In this document: positions 57,515 through 64,000 of the stretch, piece after piece | Numbering within the stretch: the stretch's first letter is position 1 | Layout: each line of letters begins with the position of its first letter | DNA from: a virus | Reading direction: 5' to 3' (one strand) | DNA length: 64,000 nt | Virus record (IMG/VR): IMGVR_UViG_3300028027_000002 | Location: 47,871 to 111,870 of that record | Position numbers and translations under genes: made by a program | The notes under the pieces: model-generated | What the model was told of the DNA's origin: nothing | Database searches by the model: none | Seen by the model: the letters and a program-made list of their open reading frames with translations, nothing else

Positions 57515-58528
57515 TTATGCGTTTGTTAGTTCACGCACAACTTTTAGCAAACGATTTTTTTCTGCGTTGATAGCAGGGTCAAAACCACTTGCAGATGCAA
57601 GAATGGATTCGTTAGAACCACCACGAGCAGAACGGTACCAGTCAAGGCGTTCTGTTAGTGCATTGAAAGCACCCCACGCATTACCAGCAATCATTCCATT
57701 AAACTCGCCTGTATAGATGTCGTTAATAACATCTACCTTGTTTTCCCATTTCTTGAAAGCACCCTTAGAATCCTTTTCAGGCTTTGGGTATGCAGCAAGA
57801 ATGATGTCGTTAAACATCTGAGCAGACACTTCTTTTTCAATCATAGCCTTAGCCATAAGGTCAAAAGAGTCCATGTACTTATGTGCAAGTCCAAGAGTTT
57901 CACGAGCAACGGCAACCTTACCGCTTGCAGTTTGTGTGTGACGAATCTTGAATGATTGCTTTACGCCACCCTTTTTGCGGGTAGTGTTAAGTGCAAGATT
58001 GAGAGTGTTAGCGCACACAACACGAACAGGTGTAATGCTTGCTTGAATAGCGATTGAGCCATCATGTGATGTGTTGATGAGCAAATAAGTTTTTACCTTG
58101 TCTGCAACACCATTAGGGTCAAGAATTGTTTCACGCTCTAGTGCTAAAGCACCGAACACTACACGACCACCCTTGATTGAGCCAGCCGTTTCCCAACGAC
58201 CACCACCATCAAGAATGTTATCACCGAATGAAAATAAATCTTCATTCTGCATTACATGGTAACGCTCACCAACGACACCAAGAATGTCGGTCTGAGTGTT
58301 GTCAGTAGGATTGGTACGCAATACATACTGATAGTTTTTGTCGCTTGTTAGGTGTGTGGGGGTTTCCAAATCCTCAAGACGAACATTCCAGTTGGAAAGG
58401 TTAGCCAAATCTAACATTTCTTTTGTGGTTTTTTCCTCTGTGAATACGGTACCCAATCCATGCCAAGCGGGTTCACGGAAAGATGCAAAAGATGCTTTTC
58501 CGTTTTGTGTTTCTAGGTCATGTGCCAT
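57515..58528 (-). CDS. DUF932 (phage/plasmid-like) protein
   Basis: AAGGAG precedes ATG 58528; 337 residues. PAWHGLGTVFTEEKT, GVVGERYHVMQNEDLFSF and FGALALERE match the DUF932 family common in phages and plasmids, whose role is unknown. The frame extends upstream to 58636 but crosses the promoter. Confidence 0.88.
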   Translation of the reverse strand: MAHDLETQNGKASFASFREPAWHGLGTVFTEEKTTKEMLDLANLSNWNVRLEDLETPTHLTSDKNYQYVLRTNPTDNTQTDILGVVGERYHVMQNEDLFSFGDNILDGGGRWETAGSIKGGRVVFGALALERETILDPNGVADKVKTYLLINTSHDGSIAIQASITPVRVVCANTLNLALNTTRKKGGVKQSFKIRHTQTASGKVAVARETLGLAHKYMDSFDLMAKAMIEKEVSAQMFNDIILAAYPKPEKDSKGAFKKWENKVDVINDIYTGEFNGMIAGNAWGAFNALTERLDWYRSARGGSNESILASASGFDPAINAEKNRLLKVVRELTNA

Positions 58529-58559
58529 GAGTTTTCTCCTTTTTGTTGTTGTTAATTTA

Positions 58560-58581
58560 AGTATACACCCACCCACTGACA
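58560..58581 (-). promoter_or_regulatory. TGTCAG-N10-TATACT promoter
   Basis: Reverse strand: TGTCAG, exactly 10 bases, TATACT, with TTGCAT 17 bases upstream of the -10 as a weak -35. Confidence 0.75.
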
Positions 58582-58603
58582 AATGCAAATCGGGATAGTT
58601 AGA

Positions 58604-58687
58604 TGTGGATAAATCGGACATTGTGGTGAAGATCACCTATCGTAAACGGCGTGTCGATTTGACAAAGTTATCCACAGGCGGGACGTC
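58604..58687. repeat. Intergenic module: DnaA boxes and GACGTC
   Basis: TTATCCACA occurs inverted at 58604-58612 and direct at 58668-58676, followed by GACGTC 58682-58687. A TATCGTAAAC element at 58639 lies between. Confidence 0.6.
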
Positions 58688-58711
58688 AAAAATTTGCAGG
58701 GATTTTAAAAA

Positions 58712-58736
58712 TGAGCAGTTTTTAAACATGCTCAGG
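58712..58736 (-). terminator. CCTGAGCA...TGCTCA terminator
   Basis: Reverse strand: CCTGAGCATGTTTAAAAACTGCTCA-type hairpin followed by TTTTTA. It ends the 58755-59174 gene. Confidence 0.65.
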
Positions 58737-58754
58737 TTTATTAGTAGCCCCCTA

Positions 58755-59174
58755 CTAAATATCCACTCGGTCAATCGATGACGATAACCATGAAATATTA
58801 TCTGAGTTGTATTGCACTGTATCAAAATCAATATCATGAATTAAATTCTGTGCATCCTCTTCATTACGAGCATTGACAGTTACGGAGTACATTACTGTAA
58901 CTTCAACTTCAAATTCTTTTGATAGTTCAAATCCACAGATATCTGCAATTTCTTGTGCTTCTGATTCATTCAATGTACCAGAGTCAAGCGCTTCCAGTGT
59001 CCACTCTTGCATTGCTTCAACGATACGATTCTTATCTGCAGACTCGCCGTATGAGCGTTGTGTTACTACTTGAATATGCTTTTCTAGTTCATCTATGCGT
59101 GTTTTGTTTTGTGCAAGAGTGGTTTCTAAAAACTCTCTTGTCATGTAGTGATTATCGATTACTGGTTGGTCCAT
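58755..59174 (-). CDS. Unknown acidic protein
   Basis: A 139-residue protein behind an AAGAGG site. N-terminal coiled coil, then VEVTVMYSVTVNARNEEDAQNLIHDI, a pattern seen in small ferredoxin-like domains of phages. Function unknown. Confidence 0.58.
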   Translation of the reverse strand: MDQPVIDNHYMTREFLETTLAQNKTRIDELEKHIQVVTQRSYGESADKNRIVEAMQEWTLEALDSGTLNESEAQEIADICGFELSKEFEVEVTVMYSVTVNARNEEDAQNLIHDIDFDTVQYNSDNISWLSSSIDRVDI

Positions 59175-59208
59175 AAGGGCTACCTCTTTCTGTTAGTTGT
59201 TTAGTTTA

Positions 59209-59230
59209 ATTGTACTGGGTACCACTGACA
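59209..59230 (-). promoter_or_regulatory. TGTCAG-N10-TACAAT promoter
   Basis: Reverse strand: TGTCAG, exactly 10 bases, TACAAT. TTGACA lies 18 bases upstream of the -10, so here a good -35 also exists. Confidence 0.75.
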
Positions 59231-59251
59231 TTTGTCAAGGGCCCTTGCGGG

Positions 59252-59275
59252 GAGCAGTTTTGATACTTACTCAGG
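59252..59275 (-). other. Degenerate CCTGAG...CTGCTC element
   Basis: Reverse strand: CCTGAGTAAGTATCAAAACTGCTC, a weakened copy of the hairpin at 57482 and 58712. The rest of 59276-59430 holds two inverted repeats (GTGGGG/CCCCAC at about 59401 and GCTATAAATAGC) and no gene. Confidence 0.45.
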
Positions 59276-59430
59276 TATTTACACTTCTTGCAGTTGGTGT
59301 GAACTGGCTCTATAGTATTTCTATTATCGCCCTAATCAGCCTGGCGAATGATCCCTAGGGAACGCTTGCTATAAATAGCGTGGAGCGCAAGGGATAATGA
59401 GTGGGGCTTTTACACCCCACCCAATCTCAC

Positions 59431-59853
59431 TTAGAGGTAACGAGCAACCGCATTGTAAGTGCTGGTGCTAACTACTTCCTCATCTGTCATCTTGAGAATA
59501 CGAATTGCGTTTGAGATTTCCTCTTTCTGCTCACGATAGTTATAGATAGAGATTGACTCAAAATCCTTTACAGGCTCTTTTGGCAAATCCTTTTCTGCTA
59601 CTGTGAGGTCGAAGTCAATGTTTAACTGATTGTTCCATGAGCGATAGTTAGTGCGGAAGTTTTCTGCCTTCTTGATGTTTGCTATTGCATAATCAACAAG
59701 TTCCTTTTTCCACTTCTCGTATTGCTTTTGGTACTTTGCTTCGTTTGCTTCTTGTGAGGTGTAATCAAGTTCTAGTTTTGCTAGTGCGCCTTCTAGTGCC
59801 TTGATTACCTTTGGTGTTGCGATTTTTACTGAGATTGCTTTTTGTCGTGCCAT
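59431..59853 (-). CDS. Unknown coiled-coil protein
   Basis: A 140-residue, Lys/Glu-rich helical protein. The hairpin GTGGGG/CCCCAC just after the stop probably ends its transcript. Not recognised. Confidence 0.58.
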   Translation of the reverse strand: MARQKAISVKIATPKVIKALEGALAKLELDYTSQEANEAKYQKQYEKWKKELVDYAIANIKKAENFRTNYRSWNNQLNIDFDLTVAEKDLPKEPVKDFESISIYNYREQKEEISNAIRILKMTDEEVVSTSTYNAVARYL

Positions 59854-59888
59854 GTTGGTTTCTCTTTTCTTTTTGTGGGTTAGTTTCT

Positions 59889-59910
59889 ATTATAGGGGGT
59901 GGGTCTGACA
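59889..59910 (-). promoter_or_regulatory. TGTCAG-N10-TATAAT promoter
   Basis: Reverse strand: TGTCAG, exactly 10 bases (C-rich), TATAAT. Confidence 0.75.
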
Positions 59911-59993
59911 TTTCCCCCGTAGGGGGGAGAGTTCTTACTTACGACATTGGACTAGATACTCTCCTAAACTGTCCCTGTTTCGATTATCTTATT

Positions 59994-60161
59994 TTACTTT
60001 GCTGTCCAAGTTGTCCAGCGTGTGTTACCATTTACATCTAACTTAACACGAACTGTGTCGCCTGTCTTGCTAGGTGCGATTTCCAAGATTGTGCCTGTTA
60101 CCTTTGACTTCTGTGAAGTGTATAGGTCGCCTACCTTGTATGTTGCGGTTGCTACTGTCAT
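59994..60161 (-). CDS. 55-residue SH3-like protein
   Basis: AAGGA precedes the ATG. Beta-rich (YKVGDLYTSQKSKVTGTILEI, DTVRVKLDVNGNTRWT), like a small SH3/KOW barrel. A standard TTGTTA-N17-TATACT promoter lies at about 60195-60225. Confidence 0.58.
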   Translation of the reverse strand: MTVATATYKVGDLYTSQKSKVTGTILEIAPSKTGDTVRVKLDVNGNTRWTTWTAK

Positions 60162-60438
60162 TTTGTTTTTCCTTTTCTGTTAGGGTTTGTTGCCTTATGT
60201 ATTAAGTATAGCAAAAAATCTAAGAAATAACAAATCCATTTCCAAATAATCTCAAAATGTGAGACATTATCTATGTGATTTGCGTCACTAGGTTTCCTGC
60301 TTATAATACAATTTTAGCAGAAAAATCTCAAAAATACAAATCCTGCCTCAAAACCTGGGGGTGAGAAACATCACATCGTAAACCTGCGTGTTGGGCTTGA
60401 CAAATGACTGGTCAGCCGACGTCCCATTTTTCAGGGGA
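60162..60438. other. Intergenic control segment
   Basis: Holds the promoter of the SH3-like gene, an ATCGTAAAC element at 60375, TTGACA at 60397 and GACGTC at 60418-60423. No gene is seen. Confidence 0.5.
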
Positions 60439-60507
60439 TTAGCCACTACCTCCTAAGATAGAAACCATTACTATTAGTATCATTAGTAAATAGAACCAAG
60501 GGCTCAT
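60439..60507 (-). CDS. 22-residue membrane peptide (tentative)
   Basis: ATG directly follows the Gp88 stop (TAAATG). Almost the whole product is one hydrophobic helix (FYLLMILIVMVSILGG). Real expression is uncertain because of the size. Confidence 0.3.
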   Translation of the reverse strand: MSPWFYLLMILIVMVSILGGSG

Positions 60508-61242
60508 TTATTTTTTACTTGCACTAAATATGATATCACTCTTAGAGTATACACAAAGTGAGCAAGAAACGCAAGCGCTACCAGCAGTTGAGATAAGTGG
60601 AATTTGTTTATTATTCTCAGGACACTTAGCAGCAGGACGGCCAGTCATTTCTTTTACATCGGCTTGACCAATAGCGAAATTCTTAGCAAGGTATGCCATG
60701 CGAACACCGCTATTAATTTTTAGATCAACCGCTGTTTTTACATTCTCGCTATCTGCAGAGAAGTATAGACTAAGATTAGGAATGTCCTTAAGAATAAGTG
60801 CAGCACTCTTTACACGAGTGTATACCCAGAATTGAACATCCTCATGCTTATCAATAACTACTTTCCATGCATATGTATATGTATCATTAAAGAAATCTCC
60901 GTCCCAGTGGATACGGAATAGCATAGGAGCGTCTTTCTTTATACAGTCATTCTTGAAATCAATGATCATCTCATTAAGCAAGCGGACCATATCTTCACCG
61001 TCTGCGTCTTTAAGCAGATCCCAATTGTGTAATAGGTTAGCCTTTACACCCTTGAAGAGTTTTTCAAGTTTTCCTGCATAGCATACGCTTTCACATACGC
61101 TAGTGGCACCAGGGCACGAGAAAGCCTTTCCAGCAGGTAGACCAAAGGTATTTGCGATTGCGGCTTGCTTTCCATTTTTTGTGACAAGATTAGCCACCTT
61201 TCTATCATTAGAGCGTTTTAGTTTAAGTGTATTAGTAGTCAA
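60508..61242 (-). CDS. Gp88-family protein
   Basis: A 244-residue protein. NTFGLPAGKAFSCPGATSVCESVCYAGKL is the hallmark of the mycobacteriophage Gp88 family; further Cys are in CPENN and CVSCSLC, so a metal or Fe-S cluster is likely. Function not established. It overlaps the upstream gene by 11 bases. Confidence 0.88.
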   Translation of the reverse strand: MTTNTLKLKRSNDRKVANLVTKNGKQAAIANTFGLPAGKAFSCPGATSVCESVCYAGKLEKLFKGVKANLLHNWDLLKDADGEDMVRLLNEMIIDFKNDCIKKDAPMLFRIHWDGDFFNDTYTYAWKVVIDKHEDVQFWVYTRVKSAALILKDIPNLSLYFSADSENVKTAVDLKINSGVRMAYLAKNFAIGQADVKEMTGRPAAKCPENNKQIPLISTAGSACVSCSLCVYSKSDIIFSASKK

Positions 61243-61408
61243 GGCCTAGACTCATTTCTAGAGCAATGTCTTCGTTATAAGTATATGACATTTCTTCAAG
61301 AAGGCAATGAGTGCACTTATCTTCATACTCATCTACAGAGTTTTCTTTGCATGAAGGGCACACTGTTGCATAGTACTCATCAAGAATTTCATCGTTTTCG
61401 TAGGTCAT
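61232..61408 (-). CDS. 58-residue zinc-ribbon protein
   Basis: GGAG precedes ATG 61408. CPSC and CTHC form a zinc ribbon in an acidic background. Co-transcribed with Gp88 from the promoter at 61438. Confidence 0.62.
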   Translation of the reverse strand: MTYENDEILDEYYATVCPSCKENSVDEYEDKCTHCLLEEMSYTYNEDIALEMSLGLDY

Positions 61409-61411
61409 GGG

Positions 61412-61558
61412 CTATTCTCCTTTTTGTTGATATTTTAATTGTATCAGTTCGGACTGACATTTCTTTCGATTGTAAGTCCTTTTAGAAGGCACGGCAGAGG
61501 CAGCGTTGCTACGGCGTAGGTCCATAAGCCTGCGGAGTTCCTCATCTGTTTTCTTCAT
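61412..61558 (-). CDS. 48-residue basic protein
   Basis: Leaderless: TAATAT (61565-61570, reverse) ends six bases before ATG, with TTGACA 18 bases further up. Arg/Lys-rich. Its 3' part contains the TGTCAG promoter of the next unit, so promoter and coding sequence overlap. Confidence 0.45.
   Translation of the reverse strand: MKKTDEELRRLMDLRRSNAASAVPSKRTYNRKKCQSELIQLKYQQKGE
61438..61459 (-). promoter_or_regulatory. TGTCAG-N10-TACAAT promoter
   Basis: Reverse strand: TGTCAG, exactly 10 bases, TACAAT, upstream of the zinc-ribbon and Gp88 genes. Confidence 0.72.
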
Positions 61559-61706
61559 ATAACAATATTAACACACATCCAACAAAAATGTCAAATCTGA
61601 ATCGTGTGATTAAAATCACAAAAATTTTTCCGAGCCCAGGTTCGGGGAAAAGAAAATTAACCTTCTTAAAGATATTTTATATAGGTTACTGGTGAGTAGG
61701 GCAAGG

Positions 61707-61747
61707 TTATCCACAGGTTATCCCCAGACACACCCGAACGCGACGTC
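61707..61747. repeat. Intergenic module: DnaA box and GACGTC
   Basis: TTATCCACA 61707-61715, then TTATCCCCA 61718-61726 (one mismatch), then GACGTC 61742-61747. A GGGGAAAAG...CTTCTTAAAG relative lies at about 61635. Confidence 0.6.
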
Positions 61748-61752
61748 CAAAA

Positions 61753-61776
61753 ATCGCAGAGTTTTATTTCTGCGAT
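61753..61776 (-). terminator. Intrinsic terminator
   Basis: ATCGCAGA/TCTGCGAT, an eight-base perfect stem with an eight-base loop, followed on the reverse strand by TTTTTGG. It ends the 62055-61789 gene. Confidence 0.78.
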
Positions 61777-61788
61777 CTTGGTTTTTAT

Positions 61789-62055
61789 TTATTCGTTTTC
61801 TAAATACGATTCAAAATCATTTAGAAAAACACGATACGCAATCGGGTCGCACTCTTTTAGAATGTCAGCAGGATAAAATAAAATTCCTGCAATCACTACT
61901 GGTTCATGCGAATCGTTTATGTATTCGTTGAATTGCTCTTGCAATTCTTGTTCTAACTCATAGTCAGTTTTTTCATCAATCTCATTTAGCAATTCTGCTA
62001 ATACGGGCTCAACTGCTTTTGCAGCAAGGTCTAACTTTTCTTGTAGTGTTTTCAT
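61789..62055 (-). CDS. Acidic helical protein
   Basis: An 88-residue protein rich in Glu and Leu. The start directly follows the upstream stop. Not recognised. Confidence 0.55.
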   Translation of the reverse strand: MKTLQEKLDLAAKAVEPVLAELLNEIDEKTDYELEQELQEQFNEYINDSHEPVVIAGILFYPADILKECDPIAYRVFLNDFESYLENE

Positions 62056-62250
62056 TTATTTAACCAACCCTTCGAACCATTGAGAATAACCACCCATGAA
62101 GAATACCTCTTCACCTTTGTGATTAGTAAGTGTTGCAGTCAATGATTCAGTTTCATCATTAACCTCTAGAATCTCTTTGACAAGATAGTTTTGATCGTTG
62201 GAGATAAACAGTTTTCCAACATTGGTTTTATTTATTAGTGATAGTGACAT
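62056..62250 (-). CDS. 64-residue beta protein
   Basis: Starts in the upstream stop (TAATG). Small beta barrel-like pattern (NVGKLFISNDQNYLVKEILEV...EEVFFMGGYSQWFEG), similar in plan to the genes at 63780 and 62704. Not recognised. Confidence 0.55.
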   Translation of the reverse strand: MSLSLINKTNVGKLFISNDQNYLVKEILEVNDETESLTATLTNHKGEEVFFMGGYSQWFEGLVK

Positions 62251-62396
62251 TAGTTTTCTACTTTCTTTAATTCATGTTGATTGTTAAGGGGGCGATTGTT
62301 ATTGGAGAACATGGCTTCAATAACCGCTTTATCTTTTATTGATTGAGCAATTCTTTTTTCTTGTTGCTCTTTAAGAATTCTATCAAAGGTACTCAT
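62250..62396 (-). CDS. 48-residue basic helical protein
   Basis: Coupled at both ends (TAATG). Lys/Gln-rich amphipathic helix. Not recognised. Confidence 0.48.
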   Translation of the reverse strand: MSTFDRILKEQQEKRIAQSIKDKAVIEAMFSNNNRPLNNQHELKKVEN

Positions 62397-62503
62397 TAGT
62401 CAAAGTATCCAAATTCTCCTATGCAAGAACCACAGATACCTGAAAATTCTTGCTCATGCTTTTCGCAATAAGCGACTTTCTTTGTTACATTAGTGTTAGT
62501 CAT
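62396..62503 (-). CDS. 35-residue zinc-site protein
   Basis: ATG 62503 follows an AAAGG-containing leader of the promoter at 62554; the longer frame from 62653 crosses the promoter. CEKHEQEFSGICGSC gives a Cys-His-Cys-Cys site. Confidence 0.55.
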   Translation of the reverse strand: MTNTNVTKKVAYCEKHEQEFSGICGSCIGEFGYFD

Positions 62504-62553
62504 TTTTGACCTAACCTTTCTTAGTGAGAGTTTCTCACTTTCTTTATACTGTA

Positions 62554-62575
62554 AGTGTAGCATGGGGGACTGACA
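62554..62575 (-). promoter_or_regulatory. TGTCAG-N10-TACACT promoter
   Basis: Reverse strand: TGTCAG, exactly 10 bases, TACACT. A GTGAGA/TCTCAC hairpin lies in the leader near 62524-62540. Confidence 0.7.
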
Positions 62576-62634
62576 AATTAGCCTGTTTTTCGGGCGTGTC
62601 GGAAAACTATTTTTTGTGATAAGCATCACATGAC

Positions 62635-62663
62635 TTATCCACAGGTTATCCACAGGCGACGTC
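62635..62663. repeat. Intergenic module: two DnaA boxes and GACGTC
   Basis: TTATCCACA at 62635-62643 and 62646-62654, 11 bases apart, then GACGTC 62658-62663 immediately before the terminator stem. Confidence 0.65.
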
Positions 62664-62665
62664 GC

Positions 62666-62695
62666 ATTTTTTATGCGGGGAAGTGCATAAAAAAT
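62666..62695. terminator. Bidirectional hairpin terminator
   Basis: ATTTTTTATGC, an eight-base loop and GCATAAAAAAT form a perfect 11-base stem with A/T tracts on both sides. It follows the 62946-62704 gene. Confidence 0.7.
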
Positions 62696-62703
62696 ACTTT
62701 TAG

Positions 62704-62946
62704 TTATTCTTCATCTTCAATAAAAACATACAAGGGAATTAAATCGGTGTAAGCAAATTGCACTATTTCTTTTTCACCAAATTCGTTTTCTGTTTGTATG
62801 TCATAGTTATCGCCAGTAGAATCACTCTCAATAAAAAGAATCTCAACAATGTCATCTCCCGTTTTTATCAAATCGCCTAGCATTAGTTGATCTGGTGTTA
62901 AGTTATCTGCGTGTATTAAATCCATAGCAATCATTGTATCAGACAT
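62704..62946 (-). CDS. Acidic beta-rich protein
   Basis: An 80-residue acidic protein; the ATG overlaps the upstream stop (TAATG). Contains LGDLIKTGDDIVEILFIESD, an SH3-like start. Last gene of its unit. Confidence 0.55.
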   Translation of the reverse strand: MSDTMIAMDLIHADNLTPDQLMLGDLIKTGDDIVEILFIESDSTGDNYDIQTENEFGEKEIVQFAYTDLIPLYVFIEDEE

Positions 62947-63086
62947 TAAATAAATTCCGCCAAATCTCTATCCATGATCTCATTCATTTCAAGCCCTTCG
63001 CTTTCTGCAATGGCTTCCCATAGATCGTTTTCTGTAAAGTCACCATCAGGGTGCCATTCTGCAAGAATTGAGTATAGGTTTCTCAT
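62946..63086 (-). CDS. 46-residue acidic protein
   Basis: Coupled to both neighbours (TAATG). Helical, acidic (ILAEWHPDGDFTENDLWEAI). Not recognised. Confidence 0.52.
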   Translation of the reverse strand: MRNLYSILAEWHPDGDFTENDLWEAIAESEGLEMNEIMDRDLAEFI

Positions 63087-63364
63087 TAGTATTCCTCATC
63101 TACTGGGTCAATAAACCAAGATAAGTGGTGCTGCTCTACAATTGCTCTTGCTGGTGCGTGGCTCATTCCTTTATAGAATACGCCTTCAGGCATAGCAATA
63201 AATCGCTCATAGTCCTCATCATAGTATGCGTCAATAGCCTCGATACAAGGTTGCACCATACTTAGCGGTACTGGAGGATAGTGATTACCCTGCAAATGAT
63301 ACGCTAATTGTGTTTCCAAATCCAATACGCTATCTGCTAATCCAATTGCTGTAACACTTCCCAT
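63086..63364 (-). CDS. Unknown 92-residue protein
   Basis: Acidic, with several His and Tyr. The ATG directly abuts the upstream stop. Not recognised. Confidence 0.55.
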   Translation of the reverse strand: MGSVTAIGLADSVLDLETQLAYHLQGNHYPPVPLSMVQPCIEAIDAYYDEDYERFIAMPEGVFYKGMSHAPARAIVEQHHLSWFIDPVDEEY

Positions 63365-63583
63365 TTACTTACCTCCTACAATTCCTGAGCGATACAAAAT
63401 CTTTGTATGCATTTTGCCACTAGGCTCTGATAAATTAACTGTACGGAATTCATTAGCAAATCCGTGGTCTGTAAATCTTTCAAAAACTTGCACGGCACTT
63501 AGTGCATCTGAGTAGCGACCAACCCAATTAGGCTTAGCCTCTCCGTCATTAGTAGTAGTAACTGAGTATAGGTATTCGTTCAT
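63365..63583 (-). CDS. Unknown 72-residue protein
   Basis: An alpha/beta protein (YLYSVTTTNDGEAKPNWVGRY). Coupled to the upstream gene (TAATG). Not recognised. Confidence 0.55.
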   Translation of the reverse strand: MNEYLYSVTTTNDGEAKPNWVGRYSDALSAVQVFERFTDHGFANEFRTVNLSEPSGKMHTKILYRSGIVGGK

Positions 63584-63780
63584 TATGCATTTTCCTTTTC
63601 TTTATTGTGTTCATTTATTTCATTACTAGCGTACCATACGACATAGTCGTTTTCAAGTGACACGCCTTTAGCGCACTCACAAAATTCTGAGTCATACTCG
63701 CCTGATGAGTTACCAAAAAATAGTACGCCCTCATCATAGCAATCAACGCAATCAACCAAAAATTCAATTAAGTTTCCCAT
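63583..63780 (-). CDS. Acidic Cys-rich protein
   Basis: A 65-residue protein with CVDC and CEC pairs, a possible zinc site. Coupled to both neighbours. Confidence 0.57.
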   Translation of the reverse strand: MGNLIEFLVDCVDCYDEGVLFFGNSSGEYDSEFCECAKGVSLENDYVVWYASNEINEHNKEKENA

Positions 63781-63986
63781 TAGTTATCCTGTACCTTTAC
63801 TGCTAGTGTGCGACAAGTAGTTTTCCCACCATTACTAGGGCGAACCTCGACTAGATAACTTTCGCAATCTTTGTACCAAACTGCGTTAGGGTGTTTTTCT
63901 GCTGAAATAATTTCTCCCTGCAAGGTGCGTGAGAAATACATTTTTCCTACAAGTAGGTTTTCTATTGTATAGACATTTGCTGACAT
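63780..63986 (-). CDS. Unknown 68-residue protein
   Basis: AAAGAGG precedes ATG 63986. A beta-rich small protein (NLLVGKMYFSRTLQGEIIS). First visible gene of a six-gene coupled unit that ends at 62704; its promoter lies beyond the window edge. Confidence 0.55.
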   Translation of the reverse strand: MSANVYTIENLLVGKMYFSRTLQGEIISAEKHPNAVWYKDCESYLVEVRPSNGGKTTCRTLAVKVQDN

Positions 63987-64000
63987 TTGCCAACCTCTTT

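Overview
The window is a 64 kb piece of a large tailed-phage genome with low GC. The likely host is a low-GC actinobacterium, possibly a freshwater or marine planktonic lineage. The evidence for the host is a WhiB-family regulator, a Gp88-family protein, DUF7455-like zinc proteins, many leaderless starts and two exported proteins of actinobacterial style. Host assignment is inference; no integrase, repressor or capsid gene is in view, so only part of the genome is seen.

Layout. Positions 1-15329 carry tail genes on the + strand: a tape-measure protein cut by the left edge, a distal tail protein, a 1432-residue tail protein and four further tail or fibre proteins. Positions 15329-26998 are replication and recombination: helix-turn-helix protein, DnaB helicase, DnaG-type primase, ssDNA-binding protein, DnaE-type polymerase, UvsX/RecA-like recombinase, small resolvase-like nuclease, Cas4/RecB-like nuclease and RuvC-like resolvase. 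Positions 27003-30351 hold small proteins, a putative small terminase, a 2OG-Fe(II) oxygenase and the large terminase. Positions 30369-36929 are exported and lysis functions: two signal-peptide proteins, two holin-like membrane proteins, a proteasome/HslV-like hydrolase with T1-D17-K33 spacing, a secreted subtilase, tRNA-Asn and a CHAP endolysin. Positions 37036-46696 are accessory: luciferase-like (SsuD-type) monooxygenases, an APS-kinase/nucleotidyltransferase fusion, thermonuclease, WhiB, small heat-shock protein, HNH nuclease and two candidate structured RNAs.

From about 45072 most genes are on the - strand: four clustered tRNAs (Arg-UCU, Glu-UUC, Ile-UAU, Met-CAU), a CDGSH iron-sulfur miniprotein, two more 2OG oxygenases (four in all), a HAD phosphatase, a third luciferase-like protein, HNH and GIY-YIG-like nucleases, then dozens of very small, tightly overlapping genes. 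Many of these are below 60 residues and carry Cys pairs. The right third also has tRNA-Asp, a DUF932 protein and a Gp88 protein.

The most unusual signal is regulatory. (1) About 18 genes have a -10 box TAnnnT followed after mostly exactly 6 bases by the start codon, with no ribosome-binding site, so they should be leaderless. (2) Six right-arm transcription units share TGTCAG-N10-TAnnnT with invariant spacing, which is not the normal -35 position. (3) The gaps between right-arm units are built from recurring parts: terminator hairpin, GACGTC palindrome, DnaA-box-like TTATCCACA, a GGGGAAAA...TCGTAA repeat, then the TGTCAG promoter. (4) The gap at 53403-54015 has three TTATCCACA boxes, three 10-bp-phased repeats and consensus promoters overlapping AAGGTTTG boxes, and is the best candidate origin or control region. 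The most unusual coding content is the oxygenase set: three SsuD-like proteins, four 2OG oxygenases and a nearby APS-kinase fusion. This may be a virus-encoded oxidative or sulfur-related system.
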